Origin: Prevotellamassilia timonensis
Lineage (GTDB): Bacteria; Bacteroidota; Bacteroidia; Bacteroidales; Bacteroidaceae
Length of the DNA stretch: 64,000 bases
Assembly (NCBI RefSeq): GCF_900106785.1
Contig: NZ_LT629844.1
Span: forward strand, 414,030-478,029
Reading direction: 5' to 3'
Shown: piece by piece, positions 8,267 through 16,600 of the stretch
Layout of the letters: every line of letters begins with the position of its first letter
Numbering within the stretch: position 1 is the first letter of the stretch
Made by a program: the position numbers and the translations under genes
Notes under the pieces: generated by a model
What the model was told of the DNA's origin: nothing
Databases searched by the model: none
The model's input: only the letters and a program-made list of their open reading frames with translations

Positions 8267-8787
8267 ATAAGCAGGTGCTCAAAATTATTTTTACATAGAA
8301 AGGCGTTACCGGGTCGCAGATGTTTCCTTCGGGTGAGGGTGCATACGGGCTATGTGACCGGGGACGAAGGAAACAGATGTGCCCCAAGAACGTGCTTTCA
8401 ACGTGAACTAATGACACCTGCTGATTGTATAAAGTAACTCAAGTTTCGGATTTAGCAAGCGCGGACTGAAAGCCCAAGTATTTACTTAGCCCAGGGCAAG
8501 CGAAGCGGCACCCTGGGTTGATATGAAAGCAAAAGTTACGCCCTGTAAGGGCAGAAGTAACAGGGCCTTTTTACTTTTGCCCTTACAGGGCGCGACTGCT
8601 CCAACACGCGATACCCAGGGTGCCGCTTCGCTTGCCCTGGGCTATGAAGAACATTGGGCTTTCATTGGCATCATCGGCTGCGGCTCAGCAATTCAAGCAA
8701 GCTTGATTGCATTCGCCTTGCACGATGATTCAGCCCGCACTTGCTAAATCCGAAACTTGAGTAAAGTAATTCTGAACACCTGCTTAG
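8267..8787. repeat. RepE copy interrupted by a MITE
   Basis: The left arm begins near 8267 (AAGCAGGTGCTCAAAATT). The right arm runs from about 8380 to 8436 and resumes at 8769-8787 after the inserted MITE. The centre holds inverted copies of a CAGATGTTTCCTTCGGG-like word. Other copies lie at 31,522-31,712 and 62,286-62,373. With the MITE and one AAAGTA removed, the right arm aligns without a gap to the 31.5-kb copy. No gene lies between 8162 and 8789. Confidence 0.75.
8437..8762. mobile_element. MITE-like palindromic element, 326 bp
   Basis: Terminal inverted repeats of about 30 bp begin ACTCAAGTTTCGGATTTAGC and reappear reversed at 8762. The whole element is nearly palindromic, with inner arms around CAGGGCAAGCGAAGCGGCAC and a CCCTGTAAGGGCA core. 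A 6-bp direct repeat AAAGTA flanks it (8431-8436 and 8763-8768). There is no transposase inside, so any movement must have been in trans. Confidence 0.8.
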
Positions 8788-8789
8788 TA

Positions 8790-9611
8790 ATGGAAAAAAT
8801 AATATTGCTTGCCGACAGTGGCAGCACAAAAACCGACTGGCTGTTGCTGGCCGGCAATAGCGAGGTGGCACGCATAGCCACCCAGGGCATCAACCCCTTT
8901 ATGCTCGACGAGGCAGAGATTGCCGCCATACTGACGTCGGAACTGCTGGCCGACGCCCATTTTGTGTGTCCCGATGCCGTACACTTTTATGGTGCGGGCT
9001 GTCGTGGTGTGCAGTGTGGTGTGGTGGAGCGTGCGTTGCGCAGCGTGATGCCCACCCTGCACGAGGTGATAGTAGACTCCGACCTGGTGGGGGCGGCGCG
9101 CGCCCTGTGTGGCAATGCCGACGGCATAGCCTGCATATTGGGCACCGGCAGCAATAGTTGCCTGTATGTGTCCGGCCAGGTGGTGGCCAATGTGTCGCCC
9201 TTGGGCTATATTCTGGGCGATGAGGGCAGTGGTGCCGTGTTGGGCCGCCGTTTGGTGGGCGATGTGCTCAAGCACCAGTTGCCCGACCACCTGTGCAGTG
9301 CCTTCCACGCCCGTTATGCCATCAGTGCCGACGAGATGATAAGGCGCGTCTATCGTGAACCTTTTGCCAACCGTTTCTTGGCCTCCTTTGCGCCATTCTT
9401 GAGCGAGCACAAGGCCGATGCCGCCATTCAGCAGTTGCTGCACGAGGAGTTTGACCGTTTTTTCAAACGCAACATCTGCTCTTATGGCCGTCCCGACCTG
9501 CCCGTATCGTTTGTAGGCAGTGTGGCCTACTATTTTCAGGACGTGCTGCGTAGCGTGGCCGCTGCCAACGGCTATGCAGTGGGCCGGGTGTTGCGCAGCC
9601 CGCTGTCTTGA
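8790..9611 (+). CDS. BadF/BadG/BcrA-family ATPase, N-acetylglucosamine kinase-like
   Basis: An ASKHA-fold kinase of 273 residues. Phosphate-1 motif LLADSGSTKTDWLL is at the N-terminus, the phosphate-2 motif ILGTGSNSCLY is around residue 115, and GDEGSGAVLGRRL lies near 140. The adenosine motif FVGSVAYYFQDVLR is close to the C-terminus. Bacteroidota relatives are annotated as N-acetylglucosamine kinases, but the substrate here is inferred. The ATG at 8790 was chosen because it precedes the phosphate-1 motif directly. Earlier in-frame starts fall inside the RepE/MITE repeat. It stands alone, and its promoter region now consists of repeat DNA. Confidence 0.85.
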   Translation: MEKIILLADSGSTKTDWLLLAGNSEVARIATQGINPFMLDEAEIAAILTSELLADAHFVCPDAVHFYGAGCRGVQCGVVERALRSVMPTLHEVIVDSDLVGAARALCGNADGIACILGTGSNSCLYVSGQVVANVSPLGYILGDEGSGAVLGRRLVGDVLKHQLPDHLCSAFHARYAISADEMIRRVYREPFANRFLASFAPFLSEHKADAAIQQLLHEEFDRFFKRNICSYGRPDLPVSFVGSVAYYFQDVLRSVAAANGYAVGRVLRSPLS

Positions 9612-9996
9612 AAAATGAAAATGGCAAAACTGTCTGCACTCTGCACTCGGGTTTGCAATCCTGCTGATTATCAATAATTGCTGTCCAGTAAAAGCATGCA
9701 GATATTATAGCACGGATTACACCGATTGCACGCCAGTCAGTGAGCCTTTGACTTAATGCCCGACGCGGGACGCGTCGCCCCCATTAGTGGTAGCGTTTTC
9801 TATCAGATTTGCAGATTAAAAAGCAAATGAGAAACCATGTAAAGGACTGTTGTGCCAGGGCATTGCGCTCTAATGGGGGCGACGCGTCCCGCGTCGGGCA
9901 TTTTTCAGCAGCCTCGGGACGCCTCGCCCCCATTAGAGGTTGCGTTTGATGCTTGAGTCCGTTCGTATGATTACGTCTTATCGGACAGCAATAATT
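9612..9996. repeat. Cluster of REP-like repeats (RepC/RepD remnant, three RepB)
   Basis: After the kinase come paired CTGCACT words (9637-9655) and a shortened RepD with its RepC head (9676-9732, TTGCTGTCCAGTAAAA then ACCGATTGCACG). Then follow RepB at 9755-9800, an inverted RepB at 9869-9902 and a long RepB-RepC unit at 9909-9996. No gene is seen here. Short frames in this stretch are made of repeat sequence. Confidence 0.7.
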
Positions 9997-10004
9997 ATCA
10001 ATAA

Positions 10005-10330
10005 GTAATGCGTGCAGACAATGGTGCAGATAGTATGCACCATTGTCTGCACGCATTACATTTGTCTGCACTTTTAGCCGCAAGGTGTCGGCTGCGGCGC
10101 AGACAGGTTGTGCCACAGAGAAAAAACAGTATAGGGGGAGCGGCAAACTTGTCCGTCCGACAGAAAATCCGCCCTCCCATAACAGAAATTCCGCCCCCGA
10201 ACGTCCGTCCTCAGTCATGTGCAGTGCAGACAAGTGCAGATGGTAGTGCACACGTTTTTGAGAGTTGTCTGCACGCTGCACTCCGTTGAAAATCAAAGCA
10301 TTATATGCTAAAAGTGCAGAGTGCAGACAA
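10005..10330 (+). other. Iteron-like locus of the CTGCAC class
   Basis: The left edge is a perfect 24-bp inverted repeat with a 7-base loop (10005-10059). The middle shares the TATAGGGGGAGC...CCGACAGAAAAT core with the vapE locus. The right side holds a module TGTCTGCACG (10266-10275), 37 bp, AGTGCAGAGT (10313-10322), with ATCAA at gap positions 17-21, exactly as in the vapE locus. Single TGCAGAC words occur throughout. There is no vapE gene beside it, and 9997-10384 has no convincing gene. Confidence 0.6.
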
Positions 10331-10384
10331 AATGGTGTAAAACTTGTATGTGGTGACATGAAGGTAGCTTATAGGCAAAAAAAC

Positions 10385-10425
10385 ATCACACCCGTTGGCA
10401 TATCTTATTATCCAAAGGGTGTGAT
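10385..10425 (-). terminator. Hairpin after the M23 peptidase gene
   Basis: The stem ATCACACCC pairs with GGGTGTGAT around a 23-base loop, 68 bp past the stop. The T-tract (minus strand) is short, so termination strength is uncertain. Confidence 0.5.
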
Positions 10426-10492
10426 GATGTGATGTGTGTAGTAATGTACAAGCAGCTTTGGCGAAAAACTGCCCATTGTGGGTCTTGTGTAA

Positions 10493-11392
10493 TTAGTATC
10501 TCAATATCTGTCCGGTGCGCAGACGTGAGGTTGACTTCATGCGGTTGGTCTTGGCCAGCTTGTCCTCGCTCAGACCCAGTTTGCTGGCAATGCTTGCAAG
10601 GGTCTCGCCGCGCTCCACTTTGTAGAAGTGTGTGGCGGTCATGGCAATGGCGTCCTCGCTGTTGTGCGGCTTGTTGGCTGCCAGCAGCATTGAGGCATTG
10701 CCGCTGTCGTTTTTGTGGAAGGTGTAAAAGTCGCATGTCACGTCCTGTGCGGGAAAGTTGAACAGCAACTCGGGGTTGATGGCCTCGCCTGCCAAGCGTG
10801 TTTCAAAGTGCAGGTGTGAGCCAAACGAGCGGCCCGTGTTGCCACCCAGGCCGATTGGCTCGCCAGCCTTCACAATTTGGTCGCCCTCAACGAGCTGTTT
10901 CGACAAGTGGCCGTAGATGGTCTCGAGTCCGTTGTTGTGGCGTATAACCACATAGTTGCCGTAGCCTCCGGCATCGTAGCGTACCACGCGCACTTTTCCG
11001 TCGAATGCGGCCACAATGGTATCGCCGGTGCACACCTTGATGTCGAGCCCTTTGTGCACACGCTTAAAGGTGGCGCGATAGCCAAAGCGCGATGTTACAT
11101 TGCGTGAGGGAGTGGGCATGCAGAAGCCTCGCAGGTCGATGCGGTAGGTTTCGGGCACCTCGTCGTGTTTGTAGGGGTGTGCGCGGTTGGTGACCCATGA
11201 GTTGTACACGTCGCTGCTGAAGTCGGTGTTGATGTCGCGGTCAACAGCACGTTGTATGGCCACCGAGTCGACGGCGCGCAATCGGCGGTCGACGGGGGCT
11301 TGACGAGCAATTAAGTCTTGGCAAAAAGCGGCGGTGCTGACGCTTGCCATGGCAATGGCAAGAACAGCACGTCGCAGAGTGGATATGTTCAT
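10493..11392 (-). CDS. M23-family peptidoglycan endopeptidase with LysM domain
   Basis: An exported cell-wall hydrolase or hydrolase activator of 299 residues. It has a signal peptide (MNISTLRRAVLAIAMASVST), then an M23 domain with zinc ligands in HKGLDIKVCTGD and HLHFE (about residues 115-215). A single C-terminal LysM follows (YKVERGETLASIASKLGLS, about 250-298) for glycan binding. The metal ligands are present, so catalytic activity is plausible. The start at 11392 is chosen for the signal peptide. A TAATTTTG -7 box lies at 11504-11511 on the minus strand. 11,393-11,787 holds no gene. Confidence 0.9.
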   Translation of the reverse strand: MNISTLRRAVLAIAMASVSTAAFCQDLIARQAPVDRRLRAVDSVAIQRAVDRDINTDFSSDVYNSWVTNRAHPYKHDEVPETYRIDLRGFCMPTPSRNVTSRFGYRATFKRVHKGLDIKVCTGDTIVAAFDGKVRVVRYDAGGYGNYVVIRHNNGLETIYGHLSKQLVEGDQIVKAGEPIGLGGNTGRSFGSHLHFETRLAGEAINPELLFNFPAQDVTCDFYTFHKNDSGNASMLLAANKPHNSEDAIAMTATHFYKVERGETLASIASKLGLSEDKLAKTNRMKSTSRLRTGQILRY

Positions 11393-11787
11393 TGGTCTGC
11401 GTAATGTTTTAATAGTAGCCAGTCGCATTTGCGCCGTCCGGTTTCCCCTTCGCATATCTTCAATCGGGCGTTATGCAAGTGTGGCTTGCTAAGATTTCCG
11501 CCACAAAATTACTACATTTACATGACAATCACGCGTTTATGAGTGTTAAATAACAGCGTGCGGGGTTCGATTGTTTGCATATTTACTGCATTTGTATGCC
11601 TTTTAAGGGTTGGCAAGTTGATGTCAAAACAGTCCGGTGCGGTCAACTCACGCTCTGCTTTTTTTGACAAACAAGTCAAATATACTATTGGCACAAGTTT
11701 GTCTGTAAACATTGCCACTTGTGCTACGAAGTGCTGCAAACTTTCGATGATTGTCGTTGTAGCTTAGCCATTTTGTAACAAAATAAC

Positions 11788-11818
11788 TTTGAGAGATGAT
11801 AATTATCAGTTATCTTTG
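11788..11818 (+). promoter_or_regulatory. Promoter of the VTC/DUF4956 operon
   Basis: TTTG (11788-11791) and TATCTTTG (11811-11818) are 19 bp apart, a full match to the Bacteroidota consensus. The first gene begins about 148 bp downstream, leaving a long 5' leader without a recognised riboswitch. Confidence 0.65.
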
Positions 11819-11966
11819 CGCCAATGAAAAATGCAAATGCCAAATAATGGTAGACTACATGGCTTTTGTTGAAAAGGAATGCTGAATAGTCCAGGGTGAG
11901 TTCGGGAAGCAAGGATAGTAGACTTTGCTTTGAACCACAGCTTGCCTGATTTATAAATATATTGAA

Positions 11967-12740
11967 ATGGATAAATTGGCAAACGACATAGAGCTGATGG
12001 CTCGGCAACTCCCCCCTATAACCCTGGAGGAGATGTCGGGCATACGCCTTATGAATCGTACCGATCAGAAATATTTGACCAACGTGCCCACGCTCAAGAG
12101 GTTGCTCGAGCTGACGCGCGGCAGCTATTATGCACAGGAGATTGACGGACAACGCGTCAGCCCTTATGCCACAACGTATTGGGACGACCTGCAAACCTTG
12201 GGCATGTTCCGCCAACACGAAACGGGGCGTGCGCCACGCCAAAAGGTGAGGGTGCGCACTTACTTGAGCTCAGATGTCACCTTTCTTGAGATTAAAAAGA
12301 AGGATAATCACGGTAAGACCTCAAAGAGCCGTGTGCGGGTGCCGTCGCTCGAGGCTGTGATGCACGAGGGCGCCGGCGATGACTTCCTGGCCGAAATGAC
12401 CGGGTTGCACCTGTGCGACTTGGGGCCGGCAGTGGGCAACCGCTTTAACCGCATAACGCTGGTGAATTATGACAAGACTGAACGACTGACTATAGACTTT
12501 GGCATACAATTCTATAATTACGCCACCGAGAACCGTGCTTCAATGAACAATATTGTGGTGATAGAGTTGAAGCGCGACGGGCGTTGCCCCTCGCCCATAT
12601 TGCCCATACTGCGCCAGTTGCGCATCAAGCCTGCTGGCTTTAGCAAGTATTGCATTGGTGCCTCGGTAACCGACCCTGACCTGCGTATAAACCGTTTCAA
12701 AAAGCGCTTGGTAAAAATACGCAAGGTGGCCGAAGCCTAA
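11967..12740 (+). CDS. VTC-domain polyphosphate polymerase-like protein
   Basis: A triphosphate-tunnel enzyme fold related to the VTC domain that makes polyphosphate from ATP. Tunnel residues are visible in MNRTDQKYLTN (N-terminal basic strand), RVRTYLSSDVTFLEIKKKDN (the basic and acidic strand pair) and NNIVVIELKRDG (C-terminal Glu and Lys). At 257 residues it is the length of free-standing bacterial VTC proteins and has no SPX domain. It heads five same-strand genes with a DUF4956 membrane protein next, a pairing common in bacteria. The activity is inferred from the family; the strand residues look intact. Confidence 0.8.
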   Translation: MDKLANDIELMARQLPPITLEEMSGIRLMNRTDQKYLTNVPTLKRLLELTRGSYYAQEIDGQRVSPYATTYWDDLQTLGMFRQHETGRAPRQKVRVRTYLSSDVTFLEIKKKDNHGKTSKSRVRVPSLEAVMHEGAGDDFLAEMTGLHLCDLGPAVGNRFNRITLVNYDKTERLTIDFGIQFYNYATENRASMNNIVVIELKRDGRCPSPILPILRQLRIKPAGFSKYCIGASVTDPDLRINRFKKRLVKIRKVAEA

Positions 12741-12831
12741 ATCTGGTGGCGGTGGCGTAATGGGCCGCTCCTTGACAAATAACGAACTAAATCTAATTGT
12801 TTCACTACACACATACACCTATATTATAAGT

Positions 12832-13482
12832 ATGTTAGACCTTTCTACATTTCATCTCATGCCGCTCATTTCGAGCTTGGTAATCAACACCATCGTTACA
12901 TGGTTGGTGGTACACTTCTTTTACTATCCCAAAGGCCGTCGCCGCGACTATTATTTCACCTTCATATTGCTCAGCGTAAGCATATTCATGCTGATAGCCT
13001 TGCTCATGCGCGATGCCCATGATGTGGGTATTGGTGCCGCGCTTGGCTTGTTTGCCATATTCGGCATCATACGTTACCGCACCGAGAGTGTGCCCATTCG
13101 TGAGATGACATATTTGTTTTTCCTCGTAGCATTGAGCGTTATCAATGGCAAGTGCACGGGCACCACACTCAGCTGGATTGAAGGCGGCGTGGTGAACGTG
13201 GTGTTCATTGTGTGCGTGTGGCTCTGCGAAAACTTCCTTACCACCAGCCACGAGGGTTGCAAGTTTGTAAAGTACGACAATATAGACCTCATAAAGCCCG
13301 AGCGCTATGATGAACTCAAGGCCGACCTTGAGGAACGCCTCGGTTTGAAAATCACCCGCGTTGAGGTGGGCGCTGTCGACTTTTTGACAGATATGACCAT
13401 GCTGCGTGTGTTCTACCTTGATCCCGAAAACCGTATCAAGGACGTTGACCGCATGACCAAGCTGCCCCAGCCGAACGCATAA
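12832..13482 (+). CDS. DUF4956 membrane protein
   Basis: A 216-residue inner-membrane protein with about four transmembrane helices in the first 130 residues (for example LISSLVINTIVTWLVVHFF and GVVNVVFIVCVWLCENFL). A cytosolic alpha/beta tail follows (about 145-216, DLKADLEERLGLKITRVEVG). IRYRTESVPIREMTYLF is the conserved family loop. Function is unknown, but the gene is widely found next to VTC polymerases, where it may anchor or regulate them. The ATG at 12832 was chosen because it begins the first hydrophobic segment. Confidence 0.85.
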   Translation: MLDLSTFHLMPLISSLVINTIVTWLVVHFFYYPKGRRRDYYFTFILLSVSIFMLIALLMRDAHDVGIGAALGLFAIFGIIRYRTESVPIREMTYLFFLVALSVINGKCTGTTLSWIEGGVVNVVFIVCVWLCENFLTTSHEGCKFVKYDNIDLIKPERYDELKADLEERLGLKITRVEVGAVDFLTDMTMLRVFYLDPENRIKDVDRMTKLPQPNA

Positions 13483-13496
13483 ACACCTCTTGCCTT

Positions 13497-14345
13497 ATGA
13501 TAAACAATGTTCTTAACAAACGACTCTTGCTGCCGGCCTTGGCCCTGATGGCAGCAGCCAATACGGCCCATGCCGACGATTATGGCGTGTGGACCGAATT
13601 GACGGTGCAGAAGAGCTTGTCGAAGCAATGGTCGGTAGATGCCGGCATAGACTTGCGTGCCGAAAACAAGTTGAAGGACTTTACGCGCTACGGTGTGTCG
13701 GTAGGGGTGGGCTATAAGCCTTGCAGCTATGTATCGCTCGGAGCTGGCTACAACTTCTTGCGCGACTATAACCTGGAGGAGACCAAGTATGAATACAAAG
13801 CCAATGGCGCGCTCAAAAACTGCAAGGTGGACGATGCGTTTTGGCGCAGCAAGCACCGTGCTACATTTGATGTGACAGGCAGCTTGCCCGTGGGGCGTTT
13901 CACCCTGTCGGTGCGCGAGCGCTATCAGTATACCCACTTTGTGGCTACCACCACTTTGCGCTCTGTCTACAAATCGCCGTTGAGCGCAGTCGATCTGGCA
14001 GGCTACACTGGCCCCGTGTACGAATGCGGTGGAAACAAGTTTGCCACACTTGAGGTTGACCCTGAGCGCCCCAAGGCTGCAAAGGACCGCCACTACCTGC
14101 GCTCACGTTTCGGCGTGGAGTACAACATCAAGCATTGCGCGTGGACGCCTTATCTGACATACGAGTTCAGCAACGACATGAGCAACCAGCTGCATCTTGA
14201 CAAGCAGCGCCTCACAGTGGGGACCGAATGGAAAATAACCAAGCAGCACCGCCTCGACATAGCTTACGTTTATAGCAATGGTGCTGACGACGACAACGAC
14301 TCAGATATTCATGTGCTTAGTCTCAGTTACAAGTTTAAGTTCTAA
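13497..14345 (+). CDS. DUF2490 outer-membrane beta-barrel protein
   Basis: A 282-residue protein with a signal peptide (LLLPALALMAAANTAHA) followed by alternating amphipathic strands with aromatic turn residues (YGVWTELTVQKSLSKQWSV, YVSLGAGYNFLRDYN). It ends in a strand with terminal Phe (SLSYKFKF), a typical outer-membrane assembly signal. It matches the DUF2490 barrel pattern, whose role is unknown. It starts 14 bp after DUF4956 and is surely in the same operon. Confidence 0.8.
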   Translation: MINNVLNKRLLLPALALMAAANTAHADDYGVWTELTVQKSLSKQWSVDAGIDLRAENKLKDFTRYGVSVGVGYKPCSYVSLGAGYNFLRDYNLEETKYEYKANGALKNCKVDDAFWRSKHRATFDVTGSLPVGRFTLSVRERYQYTHFVATTTLRSVYKSPLSAVDLAGYTGPVYECGGNKFATLEVDPERPKAAKDRHYLRSRFGVEYNIKHCAWTPYLTYEFSNDMSNQLHLDKQRLTVGTEWKITKQHRLDIAYVYSNGADDDNDSDIHVLSLSYKFKF

Positions 14346-14365
14346 ACCAAACCTTTTACACAAAT

Positions 14366-14794
14366 ATGAAACAACTGCTTTCAGTCTTGCTCCTGTGTGC
14401 AGCAGTTCTGCCCGCATCAGCACAGAGTTATGACTACCTCACGTTTAAGAAAACGACGGGTGAGGAGGCATCGTTGAGCATTGACAAACTCAAGATAACC
14501 TTTGCCAACGACAATTTGGTGGCAACCAATGGCACAGAAACCTTTACTGCGCCGGTGGCCGACATGAGCAAAATGTTTTTCAGCACTACTCCCACGGCAG
14601 TGAACACCGTTGCTGCTAATGACAACGGGCTGCATGCCAGCATCGTAAACGGCCAGCTCAAGGTTAATGCACCTGCGGGGAGCCGTGTGGGCGTTTACAG
14701 CATCGACGGACGAGAAGTGGGTACGGCGCAACTGACAAAGGGCACTTACCTTGTACGAGTAAATAACCAGACACTTAAAGTTATAGCCCAATGA
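14366..14794 (+). CDS. Small secreted protein with type IX sorting-like tail
   Basis: A 142-residue protein with a signal peptide (MKQLLSVLLLCAAVLPASA). Its N-terminal segment (YDYLTFKKTTGEEASLSIDK) resembles the start of many Bacteroidales surface proteins, and its C-terminus (VGVYSIDGREVGTAQLTKGT, then YLVRVNNQTLKVIAQ) has the form of a Por/type IX secretion sorting domain. There is little else between the two, so it may be a short surface adaptor. Its stop overlaps the next start by 4 bp, which implies translational coupling. Confidence 0.7.
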   Translation: MKQLLSVLLLCAAVLPASAQSYDYLTFKKTTGEEASLSIDKLKITFANDNLVATNGTETFTAPVADMSKMFFSTTPTAVNTVAANDNGLHASIVNGQLKVNAPAGSRVGVYSIDGREVGTAQLTKGTYLVRVNNQTLKVIAQ

Positions 14795-16020
14795 AACGTA
14801 TCTTTACCCTTATAGCTGCCACCGCACTCACCTCTGCCGCCGTGGCACAGACCATGAAGGTATATACCGGTCATGTGGTGACATCGTACGCTGCTGAGGC
14901 GCTTGGCGATGTAAACTTTAACAATGGCATGCAGCTGACCTTGCAGGGCAAAACGTTCAGCACGTCAGACATCGACTCTATTGTGGTTGACCGCTCACAG
15001 GCGGCCGCTGCCCGCACCATGCAGGTGGCTTATGCCAATGGCAACACTTGGGTGACTGTGTCGGGTGATGTGGCGTCGTTGCTCAACATCGCAGTGAAGG
15101 GCGATCACGTAAGTGTGGTGGCCGCACCCGAAACTGCTGAGGAAATAACTTATGCCTTGGGCGGCACAGCCACTAACGGCTCGTTCTATATGGACGGTCA
15201 CTACAAGTCGACCTTGCGCTTTGATAACCTCAATCTTACCAACCCCGACAGTGCGGCTGTGTGCATAGACAATGGCAAACGCATCAACGTGATATTGGCC
15301 GATGGGTCGACCAACTCACTGACAGATGGGGCCGGTGGCATGCAAAAGGCTTGCTTCTTTATCAATGGTCATGCCGAAATCAAGGGTGCTGGCGTGCTTA
15401 ATTTGACTGGCAATACCAAGCACGCTTATGCTTCGGACGAGTACACTTGGATTAAGAATGGTAGCACCACAATCAATGTGTTGTCGGCAGTCAGCGATGG
15501 CTTGCACGTTGACCAATATTTCCAAATGGACGGCGGCACACTCAATGTGAGTGGTACAAAGGGCGACTGTGTTGACGTGAGTTGCACGAAGGATGCTGCC
15601 GACCTGCAAAATGGCCAAATTATAATCAATGGCGGTGCCATCACCATGGACGTGGCTGCGGTTGACGTCAAAGGCTTGAAGGGCGAAAAGGACGTAACTA
15701 TCAATGGCGGTACCATCAAGGCCACTGTGTCGGGCGATGGCTCGAAGGGCATGAGTGTGGGTGGTAATCTGCTTGTAGCTCAGGCCGAGGGCGCTACCAC
15801 ACTTATCAATATGACCGTGTCGGGCACCACTTACAAATATACCGATCCCACTACCGGATTGCCAGATAGCAGCAAGTGCCGCGGCATCAAGGTGACGGGC
15901 AACTATACGCTGAGTGGTGGTACCATCAACATGACGGTGACTGGCAAAAAGGCCAAAGGCATTTCGATTGACGGTGAGTACAAGTACCTTGGTGGTACAA
16001 CCAACGTGGTGCCTGAGTAA
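14791..16020 (+). CDS. Cthe_2159-type carbohydrate-binding beta-helix protein
   Basis: A 409-residue secreted protein (signal MKRIFTLIAATALTSAAVA). After an N-terminal strand region come repeated right-handed beta-helix rungs such as IIINGGAITMDVAAVDVKG, VTINGGTIKATVSGDGSKG and YTLSGGTINMTVTGKKAKG. This rung pattern is that of the Cthe_2159 (PF14262) family, which in clostridia binds acidic plant polysaccharide. It lacks a C-terminal sorting domain of its own; the small protein upstream carries one. In other bacteria this family co-occurs with VTC, DUF4956 and CotH kinases. No CotH gene is present here. Confidence 0.78.
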   Translation: MKRIFTLIAATALTSAAVAQTMKVYTGHVVTSYAAEALGDVNFNNGMQLTLQGKTFSTSDIDSIVVDRSQAAAARTMQVAYANGNTWVTVSGDVASLLNIAVKGDHVSVVAAPETAEEITYALGGTATNGSFYMDGHYKSTLRFDNLNLTNPDSAAVCIDNGKRINVILADGSTNSLTDGAGGMQKACFFINGHAEIKGAGVLNLTGNTKHAYASDEYTWIKNGSTTINVLSAVSDGLHVDQYFQMDGGTLNVSGTKGDCVDVSCTKDAADLQNGQIIINGGAITMDVAAVDVKGLKGEKDVTINGGTIKATVSGDGSKGMSVGGNLLVAQAEGATTLINMTVSGTTYKYTDPTTGLPDSSKCRGIKVTGNYTLSGGTINMTVTGKKAKGISIDGEYKYLGGTTNVVPE

Positions 16021-16047
16021 GACTTAGGGTATTAACGATAATATAAT

Positions 16048-16091
16048 ACAGGCTGCACTTATATTTTATATATAGGTGCAGCCTGTCTTTT
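16048..16091 (+). terminator. Terminator of the VTC operon
   Basis: The stem ACAGGCTGCAC pairs with its complement around an A/T loop and is followed by CTTTTTAA, 27 bp after the last stop. Confidence 0.8.
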
Positions 16092-16095
16092 TAAT

Positions 16096-16445
16096 TATTG
16101 CTGTCCGGTTAACCCATTCTGATATTATCGCTCACGGATCGCACCGATTGCACGGATTTTTTTGCTCGTGCAACGTGCTTTAGCACCACGGAGACGACGG
16201 ATTTTACGGATTTTGTGAGCATTGCATGCTCACTTCGCTATTAGCTCGTTGCTGCGACCAGGTACCTTACTACATAATCTGTGCTAACGTATTTCGCCAA
16301 GGGTACGTTACGAGCCAATAGCGAAGTGAGCATACAATGCTCACAAAATCCGTAAAATCCGTCATCTCCGTGGTGCTAAAGCACGTTGCACAAGCGAAAA
16401 AATCCGTGCAATCGGTGCGATCCGTGAGCGATAGTAATATATTGC
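16096..16445. repeat. RepD long palindrome (copy 1)
   Basis: RepC (TTGCTGTCCGGTTAAC) leads into two arms of about 120 bp (16129-16255 and 16308-16430), which are inverted repeats with few mismatches. The unpaired centre (16256-16307) contains CTACATAATCTGTGCTAACG. A second, right-truncated copy is at 46,071-46,333. There is no open frame of note; 16,446-16,600 shows nothing recognisable. Confidence 0.8.
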
Positions 16446-16600
16446 CTTCTGGTAAAACTCCAAAGCATCAAAAATGTCACGGACAACGTGGTCGCTGCCA
16501 TATTTCGTGATTCGCTTTTATGCCAATAAAAGTTTTGTGGCTATGTACAGTTAACATAAGGGGGCTTACTGTCTATTCAGAGACGTTGGCTGATATGCAA

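Noticed and set aside
8784-9674. A 296-codon minus-strand frame opposite the kinase gene
   Set aside because: The plus strand encodes complete ASKHA motifs; the antisense product has none.
10008-10289. Open frames in the 10-kb iteron locus
   Set aside because: They consist of inverted-repeat DNA; no ribosome site or family signal.
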